A DNA stretch of 64,000 nt from Luteimonas aquatica. Its GTDB lineage: Bacteria; Pseudomonadota; Gammaproteobacteria; Xanthomonadales; Xanthomonadaceae. The notes beneath the pieces were generated by a model. It was given only the letters and a program-made list of their open reading frames with translations. It ran no database searches and had not been told where the DNA came from. Numbering within the stretch: the stretch's first letter is position 1; each line of letters begins with the position of its first letter. The stretch lies in NCBI RefSeq assembly GCF_022662575.1, contig NZ_JALBFU010000001.1, forward strand, positions 568,381 to 632,380, given 5' to 3'. This document shows, in pieces, positions 11,125-20,673 of the stretch. The translations under genes were made by a program, and so were the position numbers.

Positions 11125-12249
11125 CTACGAGGTCATCCGCTCCCAGAAGCCCTTGACGCCGTCGACGAAGGTGCTGGACCTGGGCGAATGGCGGCGCGCG
11201 CCCTCGCCGACGAAGGTGGCCTCGAACTTCTCCAGCAGGTCGCGCTGCTCGGCGGTGAGATTGACCGGGGTTTCGACCACGGCCTTGCAGTAGAGGTCGC
11301 CGACGCCGCGGCTGCGCACCGACTTCACGCCCTTCTCGCGCAGGCGGAAGACCTTGCCGGTCTGGGTCTCGGCGGGGATGCGGATCTCGGCCTCGCCGTT
11401 GAGGGTGGGCACGCGCACCACGTCGCCGAGCGCGGCCTGGGAAATGCGGATCGGCACCTCGCAATGCAGGTCGTCGCCGTCGCGCTCGAAGATCTCGTGC
11501 GGGCGTACCCGCACCTCGACGTAGAGGTCGCCGGGCGGCGAGCCGGGCGGACCGGCCTCGCCCTCGCCGGACAGGCGGATGCGATCGCCGTTGTCCACGC
11601 CTGCCGGGATCTTCACCGACAGCACCTTCTCCTCCTCGATGCGGCCGCTGCCGCGGCACACCTTGCAGGCGTTCTTGAAGCTCTGGCCGCGGCCATGGCA
11701 ATCCGGGCACGGCTGCTGCATCGAGAAGATGCCGCGCTGGAAGCGCACCTGGCCCCGGCCGTGGCAGGTGGTGCAGGTCTCCAGCTTGCCGTCCTCCGAG
11801 CCCGTGCCCTTGCAGGGCTCGCAGGCCGCCAGGGTCGGCAGCTCGATGCGCTTCTCGACGCCGGCGACGGCCTCCTCCAGGTCGAGCTCCATCACGTAGC
11901 CGATGTCGGCGCCGCGGCGCGGGCCGCGGGCGGCGCCGCCGCCGAAGATGTTGCCGAAGATGTCGCCGAAGATGTCGCCCATGTCGGCGAACCCGGGACC
12001 GGCGTTGCCGCCGCCCATGCCGTGCTCGAACGCGGCGTGGCCGTGCTGGTCGTACAGGCGGCGCTTGCCCCCGTCCGAGAGCACTTCATAGGCTTCCTTG
12101 CATTCCTTGAACGCGGCTTCGGCGGCCTTGTCGCCGGGATTGCGGTCGGGGTGGTGCTTCATCGCGCAGCGGCGATAGGCCTTTTTCAGCTCTTCGTCGC
12201 CGGCGTTGCGGGCCACGCCCAGGACTTCGTAGTAGTCGCGTTTGCTCAT
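11125..12249 (-). CDS. dnaJ: Chaperone DnaJ (Hsp40)
   Basis: The 374-residue protein has an N-terminal J domain ([12 protein letters not shown]) with the HPD tripeptide in [10 protein letters not shown], then a Gly/Phe-rich linker. A zinc-binding region follows with four CxxCxGxG repeats ([32 protein letters not shown]), and then the C-terminal substrate-binding domains. It stimulates DnaK ATPase and delivers unfolded clients. The gene follows dnaK by 95 bp and is last in the chaperone cluster, with a strong terminator after it. Confidence 0.98.
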   Translation of the reverse strand: MSKRDYYEVLGVARNAGDEELKKAYRRCAMKHHPDRNPGDKAAEAAFKECKEAYEVLSDGGKRRLYDQHGHAAFEHGMGGGNAGPGFADMGDIFGDIFGNIFGGGAARGPRRGADIGYVMELDLEEAVAGVEKRIELPTLAACEPCKGTGSEDGKLETCTTCHGRGQVRFQRGIFSMQQPCPDCHGRGQSFKNACKVCRGSGRIEEEKVLSVKIPAGVDNGDRIRLSGEGEAGPPGSPPGDLYVEVRVRPHEIFERDGDDLHCEVPIRISQAALGDVVRVPTLNGEAEIRIPAETQTGKVFRLREKGVKSVRSRGVGDLYCKAVVETPVNLTAEQRDLLEKFEATFVGEGARRHSPRSSTFVDGVKGFWERMTS

Positions 12250-12344
12250 GGTGTGCCAGGTGGTGCGAAACGGAAGCAAGGCGAGCGGCAAGCGGAAACG
12301 GGAACGCCGCGAGGCGTCTCCCGTCTCCCGTCCCGCCTGGCGCC

Positions 12345-14267
<1,923 letters not shown>

Positions 14268-14323
14268 TGCTGTTTCCCTCTCGAAATCTTTGTCTGGTTG
14301 GCGGTCGGGCCGCCGCTAGGGGC

Positions 14324-14352
14324 TATCTGGGGCCGGGCGCCGGGCGTTCAAG
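14324..14352 (-). promoter_or_regulatory. Sigma-32 (heat-shock) type promoter of dnaK
   Basis: On the minus strand, CTTGAA (14347-14352) is followed after 14 bases by CCCCAGATA (14324-14332). The sigma-32 consensus is CTTGAAA, 13-17 bases, CCCCATnT. The site lies some 55-85 bases upstream of the dnaK ATG. The element is seen directly; its use in heat shock is inferred. Confidence 0.7.
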
Positions 14353-14391
14353 CGCCTGTCATGCAAGCGCCCCGCCCCGGGGCACGTCCGT

Positions 14392-14898
14392 TCAGTCGTG
14401 CCGGGCCACCACCACCAGCGCCGGCCGCAGCAGGCGCTCGTTGAGCAGGTAGCCCTTCTGGAACAGCTGCGCGACCGCGCCCGGCGGCACGCCCGTCGCC
14501 TCCACCATGCTCATCGCCTGGTGTTTGTCCGGGTCGAAGCTGTCGCCGGCCTGCGGCGCCACTTCGGTCAGCCCGTTGGCCTCGGCGATGCGGTGCAGCT
14601 GCTTCAGGGTCAATTCCAGCCCGGCGCGCAGCGGATCGGCCTCGGCCGCCGCCGCGAGCCCAGCCTCCATGCTGTCGAACAGCGGCAGCAGTTCGCCCAG
14701 CAGGCGCTCGTTGGCGAATTTGCGGGCGATCTCGATGTCGCGGGCCAGGCGCTTGCGCTGGTTTTCCAGATCGGCGCGCTCGAGCAGCGACTGCGCGCGC
14801 AATTGCTCGAGCTCGGCCTTCAGGGTCTCGATCTCGGCGGCCTGCGCCTCGGCTTCGGACGCCTGGGCATTGGGGTCGAACGGCGGTTCTGTGGTCAT
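14392..14898 (-). CDS. grpE: Nucleotide exchange factor GrpE
   Basis: The 168-residue protein has a long N-terminal coiled coil ([15 protein letters not shown] and following) with the [20 protein letters not shown] segment. The C-terminal beta domain has [13 protein letters not shown] and [16 protein letters not shown]. It releases ADP from DnaK. I chose the ATG at 14896-14898, with AGGA eight bases upstream; an in-frame longer start would add a low-complexity leader. It follows hrcA and precedes dnaK on the minus strand. Confidence 0.96.
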   Translation of the reverse strand: MTTEPPFDPNAQASEAEAQAAEIETLKAELEQLRAQSLLERADLENQRKRLARDIEIARKFANERLLGELLPLFDSMEAGLAAAAEADPLRAGLELTLKQLHRIAEANGLTEVAPQAGDSFDPDKHQAMSMVEATGVPPGAVAQLFQKGYLLNERLLRPALVVVARHD

Positions 14899-15017
14899 CA
14901 CGTGTCCTGAAAACGTTTCATCCGGGATCGCGGCGGGCTCGGCAACGCTGTCCCTGCCGGGCACGATCGCCCCGCTCCGCCGCGGACCGGCTAGCTATGG
15001 GGCTTGGCGCCCGCGAT

Positions 15018-16145
15018 TCAACCCTGGCGGCCGGGATCGCCCGGCCCGGCGCCGGGCCGCGGCGGCGCGCCGCCCGCGCGCATCCCTGCCTCGCCCAGGG
15101 CCGCGCCGAGCACCTCGGCGGTGGCCTGCACCACCGGAATCACCCGGTCGTAGGCCATGCGCGTGGGGCCGATGACCCCCAGCACGCCCAGCACGCGGCC
15201 GTCGGCGGCGTACGGGGCGGTCACCAGCGACACCCCTTCCAGCGGCGCCAGGCCGGTTTCCTCGCCGATGAAGATGCGCACGCCCGGAGCGCGCACGGTG
15301 CGTTCGAGCAACTGCAGGATCTCGCGCTTGCGGGCGAAGGCCTCGAACAGGTCGCGCAGGCGGTCCAGGTCGGCCAGGTCCTGCACGCCGATCAGGCGGG
15401 TCTGCCCGGCGACCACCATGTCCTCGTTGCCGCGGTCGATCACCTCCGGCGCCAGCACCTGCTCGGCCAGCTCGACGGTCTGCGACAGCAGGCTTTCCAT
15501 CTCGTTGCGCGCCACCCGCATCTCGTGCAGCAGCGTGGCGCGGATCTCCGACAGCGGCCGGCCGGCGAAGTTGATGTTGAGGTAGTTGGCCACGCGCTCG
15601 AGCTCGCCCGGGTCGAAGGCGCGGCGCGGCTCGACGATGCGGTTCTGCACGTCGTTGTCGGCGAACACCAGGATCGCCATGATCCGCTTGCCGTCCAGCG
15701 GCACGAAATCGATGTGCCGGAAGGCGAACTGCTCGCGCCGCGGCACGCTGACCACGCCGACGAAATGGGTCATCGCCGAGACCAGTTCCGAGGCGCTGCC
15801 CAGCAGCGACTGGGTGCCTCCGCCCAGCGGCAGTTCGTTCTTCAGCCGCGCCATCTCGTTGTCCGGCAGCGGCCGCACCTGCAGCAGCGAGTCGACGAAG
15901 ACGCGATAGCCCTGCGGCGTGGGCACGCGCCCGCTGGAGGTGTGCGGCGCCGACAGCAGGCCGATCTCCTCCAGGTCGGCGAGGATGTTGCGGATCGTGG
16001 CCGGGCTGACGTCGAGCCCGGCGTGCCGGGCCAGCGTCTGCGACCCGACCGGCTCGCCGTCGCGGATGTGGCGCGCGATCAGGGTGCGCAGCAGTTGGCG
16101 TGCGCGCGGGTCGAGGGTCGGATCGCGGTCTGGAGGCCTGGCCAT
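15018..16145 (-). CDS. hrcA: Heat-inducible transcription repressor HrcA
   Basis: The 375-residue protein has the N-terminal winged helix (QLLRTLIARHIRDGEPVGSQ, then DVSPATIRNILADLEEIGLL and HTSSGRVPTPQGYR). The conserved HrcA core and a Pro/Gly-rich C-terminal tail follow. HrcA normally binds CIRCE (TTAGCACTC-N9-GAGTGCTAA) to repress chaperone genes. I could not find a CIRCE element near hrcA or dnaK in this window, so its operator is either degenerate or elsewhere. It is first in the hrcA–grpE–dnaK–dnaJ cluster and divergent from recN. Confidence 0.94.
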   Translation of the reverse strand: MARPPDRDPTLDPRARQLLRTLIARHIRDGEPVGSQTLARHAGLDVSPATIRNILADLEEIGLLSAPHTSSGRVPTPQGYRVFVDSLLQVRPLPDNEMARLKNELPLGGGTQSLLGSASELVSAMTHFVGVVSVPRREQFAFRHIDFVPLDGKRIMAILVFADNDVQNRIVEPRRAFDPGELERVANYLNINFAGRPLSEIRATLLHEMRVARNEMESLLSQTVELAEQVLAPEVIDRGNEDMVVAGQTRLIGVQDLADLDRLRDLFEAFARKREILQLLERTVRAPGVRIFIGEETGLAPLEGVSLVTAPYAADGRVLGVLGVIGPTRMAYDRVIPVVQATAEVLGAALGEAGMRAGGAPPRPGAGPGDPGRQG

Positions 16146-16172
16146 CGCAAGCGGGCGGAAAAGGACGTCAAC

Positions 16173-16201
16173 GGTATAAGCCCGCCTCCGCGAAGTGGCA
16201 A
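16173..16201 (-). promoter_or_regulatory. Vegetative-type promoter of hrcA
   Basis: On the minus strand, TTGCCA (16196-16201) and TATACC (16173-16178) are separated by exactly 17 bases. The -10 lies 27 bases upstream of the hrcA ATG. This fits a sigma-70 promoter for the hrcA–grpE transcript. Confidence 0.65.
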
Positions 16202-16270
16202 GCCCGGAGTCGCAAGCCTTGCGCCGCCCCGATGACACGCTGGCGGGCCTCACGGCACAATTCGCGCCAC

Positions 16271-17971
16271 ATGCTCACCCGCCTTGCCATTCGAGATTTC
16301 GCCGTCGTCGCCAGCAGCGAACTGGAGTTCGGCCCCGGCCTGACCGTGATTTCCGGCGAGACCGGCGCGGGCAAGTCGCTGCTGGTGGACGCGCTGGGCT
16401 TCCTCTCCGGCCAGCGCGCCGACAGCGGCATGGTGCGCCACGGCAGCGAACGCGCCGAGCTGCATGCCGAGTTCGACCTGTGCGACGCTCCGGCCGCCCG
16501 CGAGTGGCTGCGCGAGCAGGACATGCTCGAGGAGGGCGGCGAGGCCGGGCTCTGCATGCTGCGCCGCACCCTGCGCGCCGACGGCGGTTCGCGCGCCTGG
16601 ATCAACGGTCGCCCGGCGCCGCTCTCGCAATTGGCGGCGCTGTCGGCGCACCTGGTCGAGATCCACGGCCAGCACGAGCATCAGGCCCTGCTCTCCAGGC
16701 CCAGCCAGCTCGCCCTGCTCGATGCCTTCGGCGGCCACGAGGCCGCGCTGGCCCGGGTGCAGGCCGCCGCACGGCACTGGAGTGGCCTGCTGCGCGAGCG
16801 CGAGGCGCTGTCGAATGCATACCTATCAAAGCCGGGAGACGTGTCCGAGCGCAGCGACTGGCTGCGCCACCAGCTGGACGAGCTGGAACGCGAGACGCTG
16901 GCGCCGGAGGCGATCGCCGAGCTCAACGCCGCGCATCGCCGCCACGCCCATGCCGCAGGCCTGATCGCCGCCTGCGAGAGCGCCCTGGCCCGCCTCGGCG
17001 GCGATGGCGAGGAACTGCCGGCGCTGCCGCAGCAACTGCAGCAGTTGCGCGGCGACCTGGCGCGGGTACAGGAGCACGAGCCGCGCCTGGCGGAGGTCGA
17101 CGCCATGCTCGAGGCGGCCGCCATCCAGGTCGACGAAGCCGCCGCCCTGCTCGATCGCGTGCGCGCCGACCTCGACCTCGATCCCGCCCGGTTCGAGGAA
17201 CTGGAAGCCACGCTTTCGCGTCTCCACGATCTCGCCCGCAAGCACCGCGTCGCCCCCGACGCCCTGGCCGCGCACCGCGATGCGCTGGCACTGGAATTGG
17301 AGGGCCTGCGCAACGCCGGCGCGCGGCTGCAGGCGCTGGACGGCGAAATCGAGGCCGCCGCCGGCGACTGGCGCCAGGCGGCCCAGGCCCTGGGCCGGGC
17401 GCGGGCGGCCGCGGCGAAGACGCTCTCGGCCTCCACCACCGCCCTGATCGACGAACTGGGCATGGGCGGCGGCCGCTTCGAGGCCGCCCTGGAACCGCAG
17501 CCGCAGGACCGCCCCGACCCGCAGGGGGCCGAGCGCGTGGAGTTCCTGGTTTCGGCCAATGCCGGCCAGCCGCCGCGCGCGCTGCGCAAGGTCGCCTCGG
17601 GCGGCGAGCTCTCGCGCATCTCCCTGGCCATCGAGGTCGCCGCGCTCGGCTCGGACGCGGTGCCGACGATGGTCTTCGACGAGGTCGATTCGGGCATCGG
17701 CGGCGCGGTCGCCGAGATCGTCGGCCAGAAGCTGCGCGCCCTGGGCGACCGCCGCCAGGCGCTGTGCGTGACCCACCTGCCCCAGGTCGCCGCGCAGGGC
17801 CACACGCACTACCGCGTCAGCAAGGCGCCCGTGGAAGGCATGACCCAGAGCGCGGTAGAGGTGCTCGATCCCGAAGGGCGCGTCGCCGAGCTGGCGCGCA
17901 TGCTCGGCGGCGTCAAGGTGACCGAGCAGGCCCGCGCCGCGGCGGTGCAGCTCCTGGACGGCGCGGGCTGA
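16271..17971 (+). CDS. recN: DNA repair protein RecN (SMC-like ATPase)
   Basis: The 566-residue protein has an N-terminal ATPase half (LTRLAIRDFAVV, Walker A GETGAGKSLL) and a central Gln/Glu/Ala-rich coiled coil. The C-terminal half has the ABC signature ASGGELSRISLA and Walker B TMVFDEVDSGIGG. RecN acts early in recombinational repair of double-strand breaks. The ATG at 16271 starts the conserved N-terminus. It is divergent from hrcA. I see no LexA box in the 125-bp gap. Confidence 0.96.
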   Translation: MLTRLAIRDFAVVASSELEFGPGLTVISGETGAGKSLLVDALGFLSGQRADSGMVRHGSERAELHAEFDLCDAPAAREWLREQDMLEEGGEAGLCMLRRTLRADGGSRAWINGRPAPLSQLAALSAHLVEIHGQHEHQALLSRPSQLALLDAFGGHEAALARVQAAARHWSGLLREREALSNAYLSKPGDVSERSDWLRHQLDELERETLAPEAIAELNAAHRRHAHAAGLIAACESALARLGGDGEELPALPQQLQQLRGDLARVQEHEPRLAEVDAMLEAAAIQVDEAAALLDRVRADLDLDPARFEELEATLSRLHDLARKHRVAPDALAAHRDALALELEGLRNAGARLQALDGEIEAAAGDWRQAAQALGRARAAAAKTLSASTTALIDELGMGGGRFEAALEPQPQDRPDPQGAERVEFLVSANAGQPPRALRKVASGGELSRISLAIEVAALGSDAVPTMVFDEVDSGIGGAVAEIVGQKLRALGDRRQALCVTHLPQVAAQGHTHYRVSKAPVEGMTQSAVEVLDPEGRVAELARMLGGVKVTEQARAAAVQLLDGAG

Positions 17972-17989
17972 CCCGGGACCGCCCCGCGC

Positions 17990-18434
17990 CTACTCCTCGG
18001 GCGTAGGCCCGGCGAGCTTGGGGTCCGGGAACGGCAGATGATCCTGCGAGGTACTGGACCGGGCCTCCCAGGCACAGCCGTTCCAATGGAAATCGGCCTG
18101 GGTTTCCAGGGTGCCCGCGCCGATGGTGACCGCCACCGCGCAAGCCTTCTGCCCGGGGCGCTCGGCGTTGACGGCTGGGATGCAGGTGCCGAGCCGGACC
18201 CTGGCATAGGCATATTCGGGCATGTCCCCGAACGCGTCGCGGTACAGCGCCAGCATCGCCGCCTTGGCCCCGGCCTTGTCGGGAAGCTCCCCCGGGCGCA
18301 GGCCGCTTGATCCCGCCGCAGCCTTCGGCAGCGGCTTCCTGCCACGCGCATCCCGCCAGCAGCAGCGCCGTCGCGGCCAGCGCCGCCGCGAGCCGCAGCC
18401 CGCGTTGGCGCCGGTGGGCGCGTCGAAACGGCAT
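17990..18434 (-). pseudogene. Lipoprotein gene with an apparent frameshift
   Basis: From ATG 18432-18434 a lipoprotein signal peptide is read (basic start, hydrophobic core, LLLAGC lipobox). That frame then turns into Arg/Gly-rich nonsense. One base over, a protein-like frame continues (LRPGELPDKAGAKAAMLALY, then FGDMPEYAYARVRLGTCIPA) and stops at 17990. The two frames fit together if one base is extra, or two are missing, between about 18300 and 18350. Joined, they would give a lipoprotein of about 147 residues. The cause may be a sequencing error, a real mutation or a programmed shift. I do not recognise the family. It lies between recN (convergent) and fur. Confidence 0.6.
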
Positions 18435-18457
18435 GCCTCGCGTTTCCCCGTCCGGCC

Positions 18458-18865
18458 TTATCCGCGCTTCTTGCGCACGTACAGCACCAGCGAGTGCTCC
18501 TCGAGCACATAGCCGTGCCGTTCGGCGATCTCGCGCTGCAGCTTCTCGATTTCGGTGCTCTCGAATTCGATGATCTTGCCGGTGTCCACGTCCACCATGT
18601 GGTCGTGATGGCCGCCGCGGTCGAGCTCGTAGACGGCCGTGCCGCCCTCGAAATTGTGCTTGAGGACCAGGCCGGCGGCCTCGAACTGGGTGAGCACCCG
18701 GTAGACCGTGGCCAAGCCGATCTCGTCGCCGCTCTCCAGCAGCTGCTTGTAGATGTCCTCGGCCGTGAAGTGGTGGCGGGCGCCCTTCTGCTCCAGCAGC
18801 TCCAGGATGCGCATCCGCGGATGCGTCACCTTCAGCCCCACCTTGCGTAATTCTTGCGATTCCAT
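18458..18865 (-). CDS. fur: Ferric uptake regulator Fur
   Basis: The 135-residue protein has the Fur winged helix (LKVTHPRMRILELL, AEDIYKQLLE, IGLATVYRVLTQFEAAGLV) and the metal-binding HHDHM motif. Like Pseudomonas Fur it lacks the C-terminal CxxC zinc site of E. coli Fur, reading VDVDTGK where E. coli has CLDCGK. It represses iron uptake genes with Fe2+ as co-repressor. It is divergent from bamE; the 105-bp gap has overlapping -10-like hexamers on the two strands (TATCAT at 18937-18942 plus, TACACT at 18933-18938 minus). No clear Fur box is seen. Confidence 0.97.
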   Translation of the reverse strand: MESQELRKVGLKVTHPRMRILELLEQKGARHHFTAEDIYKQLLESGDEIGLATVYRVLTQFEAAGLVLKHNFEGGTAVYELDRGGHHDHMVDVDTGKIIEFESTEIEKLQREIAERHGYVLEEHSLVLYVRKKRG

Positions 18866-18970
18866 CGGGAGTCTCCATTCACTGACGGTTTAGCGCCAGC
18901 TGCCTGGGGAGTGGGTCGCGGCGGTCGCCGGGAGTGTATCATCGCCGTGATTTCCCTCGACCGGCCGTTC

Positions 18971-19366
18971 ATGCGCAAGCTCCTGATCCTCGCCTTCCTG
19001 ACCCTGGCCACGGCCGGCTGCGGCATCTTCTACCGCCAGCCGATCTATCAGGGCAACCTGCTCGAGAAGAGCGCCGTCGACCAGCTGCAGGCCGGCATGA
19101 GCAAGCAGCAGGTGATCACGCTGCTGGGCTCGCCCTCGGTCGCCGACCCCTTCCACAACCAGCGCTGGGACTACACCGCTTCGCAGCGCACCGGCCGCAT
19201 CGGCCGCGCCGAGGTCAAGAACCTGACGCTGTACTTCGAGAACGACACGCTCGCCAAGTGGGACGGCGACTACTTCCCGGAGCAGGACGAGCAGCTGTCC
19301 AAGGACCTGCGCAAATCCTTCGGCCCCAACCTGGCCAAGGACAAGAAGAAGGGCCGCGGCCGCTGA
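18971..19366 (+). CDS. bamE: Outer membrane protein assembly factor BamE (SmpA/OmlA)
   Basis: The 131-residue lipoprotein has signal peptide MRKLLILAFLTLATAGC with lipobox LATAGC, and the BamE core IYQGNLLEKSAVDQLQAGMS and LLGSPSVADPFHNQRWDY. The tail is lysine-rich. BamE is a periplasm-facing outer membrane lipoprotein of the BAM complex that inserts beta-barrel proteins. The start at 18971 puts the lipobox at the usual place; an upstream in-frame GTG/ATG would bury the signal peptide. The fur–bamE divergent pair is a conserved gammaproteobacterial arrangement (fur and omlA in xanthomonads). Confidence 0.95.
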   Translation: MRKLLILAFLTLATAGCGIFYRQPIYQGNLLEKSAVDQLQAGMSKQQVITLLGSPSVADPFHNQRWDYTASQRTGRIGRAEVKNLTLYFENDTLAKWDGDYFPEQDEQLSKDLRKSFGPNLAKDKKKGRGR

Positions 19367-19397
19367 GGGCGGTCGCCTTCGGCCCGACCGAAGCTCC

Positions 19398-19661
19398 CTA
19401 TTCCTTGTTGCGCAGGGCGCGCCGCCGGCGCGCCTGCTTCGGATCGGCCAGCAGCGGCTGCAGCAGCTCCACCCGATCGCCTTCGCGCAATACGCGCCCG
19501 GCGTCGGCACGCTCTCCGTACACGGCGTAGCCGCCGACCCCCTCCAGCTGCAGGCCGCTGGCCGCCAGCGCGTCGGCGACCGTCGCACCGGCTTCCAGTC
19601 GCAGCTCGACCGTCTGATGGCGCCGCGGCCAGGCCCGCACCACCTGCACGCGGATGCTCAT
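19398..19661 (-). CDS. rnfH: RnfH family ubiquitin-like protein
   Basis: The 87-residue protein has the RnfH/UPF0125 pattern: IRVQVVRAWPRRHQTVELRL, then GATVADALAASGL, VGGYAVYGERA and LREGDRVELLQPLLADPKQA. The beta-grasp fold is ubiquitin-like and its biochemical role is unsettled. It overlaps ratA by four bases (ATGA). The ratA–rnfH pair is conserved in many proteobacteria next to smpB, as here. Confidence 0.93.
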   Translation of the reverse strand: MSIRVQVVRAWPRRHQTVELRLEAGATVADALAASGLQLEGVGGYAVYGERADAGRVLREGDRVELLQPLLADPKQARRRRALRNKE

Positions 19662-20089
19662 GCCTCGGCGCGGTCGGCCACGCGCACGAAATCGTCGACC
19701 ATGCGGTCGGCCAGCGCCTGGAAGCCCAGGGCCAGGGCCGGGCCGAGCAGGCGGTTCTGCGGTTCGAAGTCCAGGGTCAGCGTCACCTTGCAGGCGCACT
19801 CGTCCAGGGCGTGGAACTGCCAGCGGCCGTGCAGGCGCTTGAACGGCCCCTCGCGCAGCGCCATGTCGATGTGGTGCGGCGGCGAAAGCGTGTTCTCGGT
19901 GGTGAACCAGGTGCGCAGGGCGCCGAAGCCCAGGTCCAGCCGCGCCACCACCCTGGCCTCGTCGGCCTCCAGTACCTGCGCCGCCTCGCACCATTCGAAG
20001 CGGCGCGGATAGGCCGCGACGTCGTTGACGAGGGCGAACATGCGGGCGGCGGAGTGTTCGACGAGGGCGCTGCGCTGGATCGTGGGCAT
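19658..20089 (-). CDS. ratA: RatA-type START-domain protein (ribosome association toxin/coenzyme Q-binding family)
   Basis: The 143-residue protein has the polyketide cyclase/START fold pattern [20 protein letters not shown] and [11 protein letters not shown]. The ending [19 protein letters not shown] is also typical. E. coli RatA is reported to hinder 70S assembly; the eukaryotic relative COQ10 binds coenzyme Q. Which role applies here cannot be read from the sequence. The ATG at 20087-20089 begins the conserved block. It is divergent from smpB with an 80-bp gap. Confidence 0.92.
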   Translation of the reverse strand: MPTIQRSALVEHSAARMFALVNDVAAYPRRFEWCEAAQVLEADEARVVARLDLGFGALRTWFTTENTLSPPHHIDMALREGPFKRLHGRWQFHALDECACKVTLTLDFEPQNRLLGPALALGFQALADRMVDDFVRVADRAEA

Positions 20090-20169
20090 GGACGGACGAG
20101 GCAAGACGGAACTGGACGGAACGGCGCGGAGCGGTGCACGCGCTCCTGCCGGCATGGGACAATGGAGCG

Positions 20170-20664
20170 ATGAGCAAGAAGGGTCACAAGGATAAGGCAA
20201 ACGGCACCGGCACCGTGGCGCTGAACAAGCGCGCGCGCCACGAGTACCACATCGAGGACCGCTACGAGGCCGGCCTCGCCCTGCAGGGCTGGGAGCTGAA
20301 GTCGATCCGCGCCGGCCGCGCCAACATCGGCGACAGCTACGCGGTGGTGCTCAAGGGCGAGCTGTTCCTGATCGGCGCGCAGATCACGCCGCTGATCTCC
20401 GCCTCCACCCATGTGGTCGCCGAGGAGCGCCGCACCCGCAAGCTGCTCCTGCATCGCAACGAGATCGACACCCTGATCGGCCGCGTCCAGCGCGACGGCT
20501 ATACCCTGGTGCCCACCGCCCTGTACTGGAAGGGCAACCGCATCAAGGCCGAACTCGCCCTGGCCAAGGGCAAGCAGGCCCACGACAAGCGCGAGGCCAG
20601 CAAGGAGCGCGACTGGGCGCGCGAGAAGCAGCGGCTGATGCGGCGCCACAACAAGGACGCCTGA
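20170..20664 (+). CDS. smpB: SsrA-binding protein SmpB
   Basis: The 164-residue protein has the SmpB signatures [39 protein letters not shown] and a basic C-terminal tail ([20 protein letters not shown]) that enters the mRNA channel. It binds tmRNA and delivers it to stalled ribosomes. tmRNA itself is encoded 2.3 kb downstream on the same strand, beyond the histidine kinase. An AATGGAG sequence just before the ATG may act as ribosome binding site. Confidence 0.97.
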   Translation: MSKKGHKDKANGTGTVALNKRARHEYHIEDRYEAGLALQGWELKSIRAGRANIGDSYAVVLKGELFLIGAQITPLISASTHVVAEERRTRKLLLHRNEIDTLIGRVQRDGYTLVPTALYWKGNRIKAELALAKGKQAHDKREASKERDWAREKQRLMRRHNKDA

Positions 20665-20673
20665 GCCTCGGCT

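Noticed and set aside
16145-16271. CIRCE operator in the hrcA/recN gap
   Set aside because: No TTAGCACTC-like inverted repeat with a 9-base spacer is present; only the -35/-10 pair is found.
18866-18970. Fur box controlling fur and bamE
   Set aside because: The gap has overlapping -10-like hexamers but no GATAATGATAATCATTATC-like sequence.
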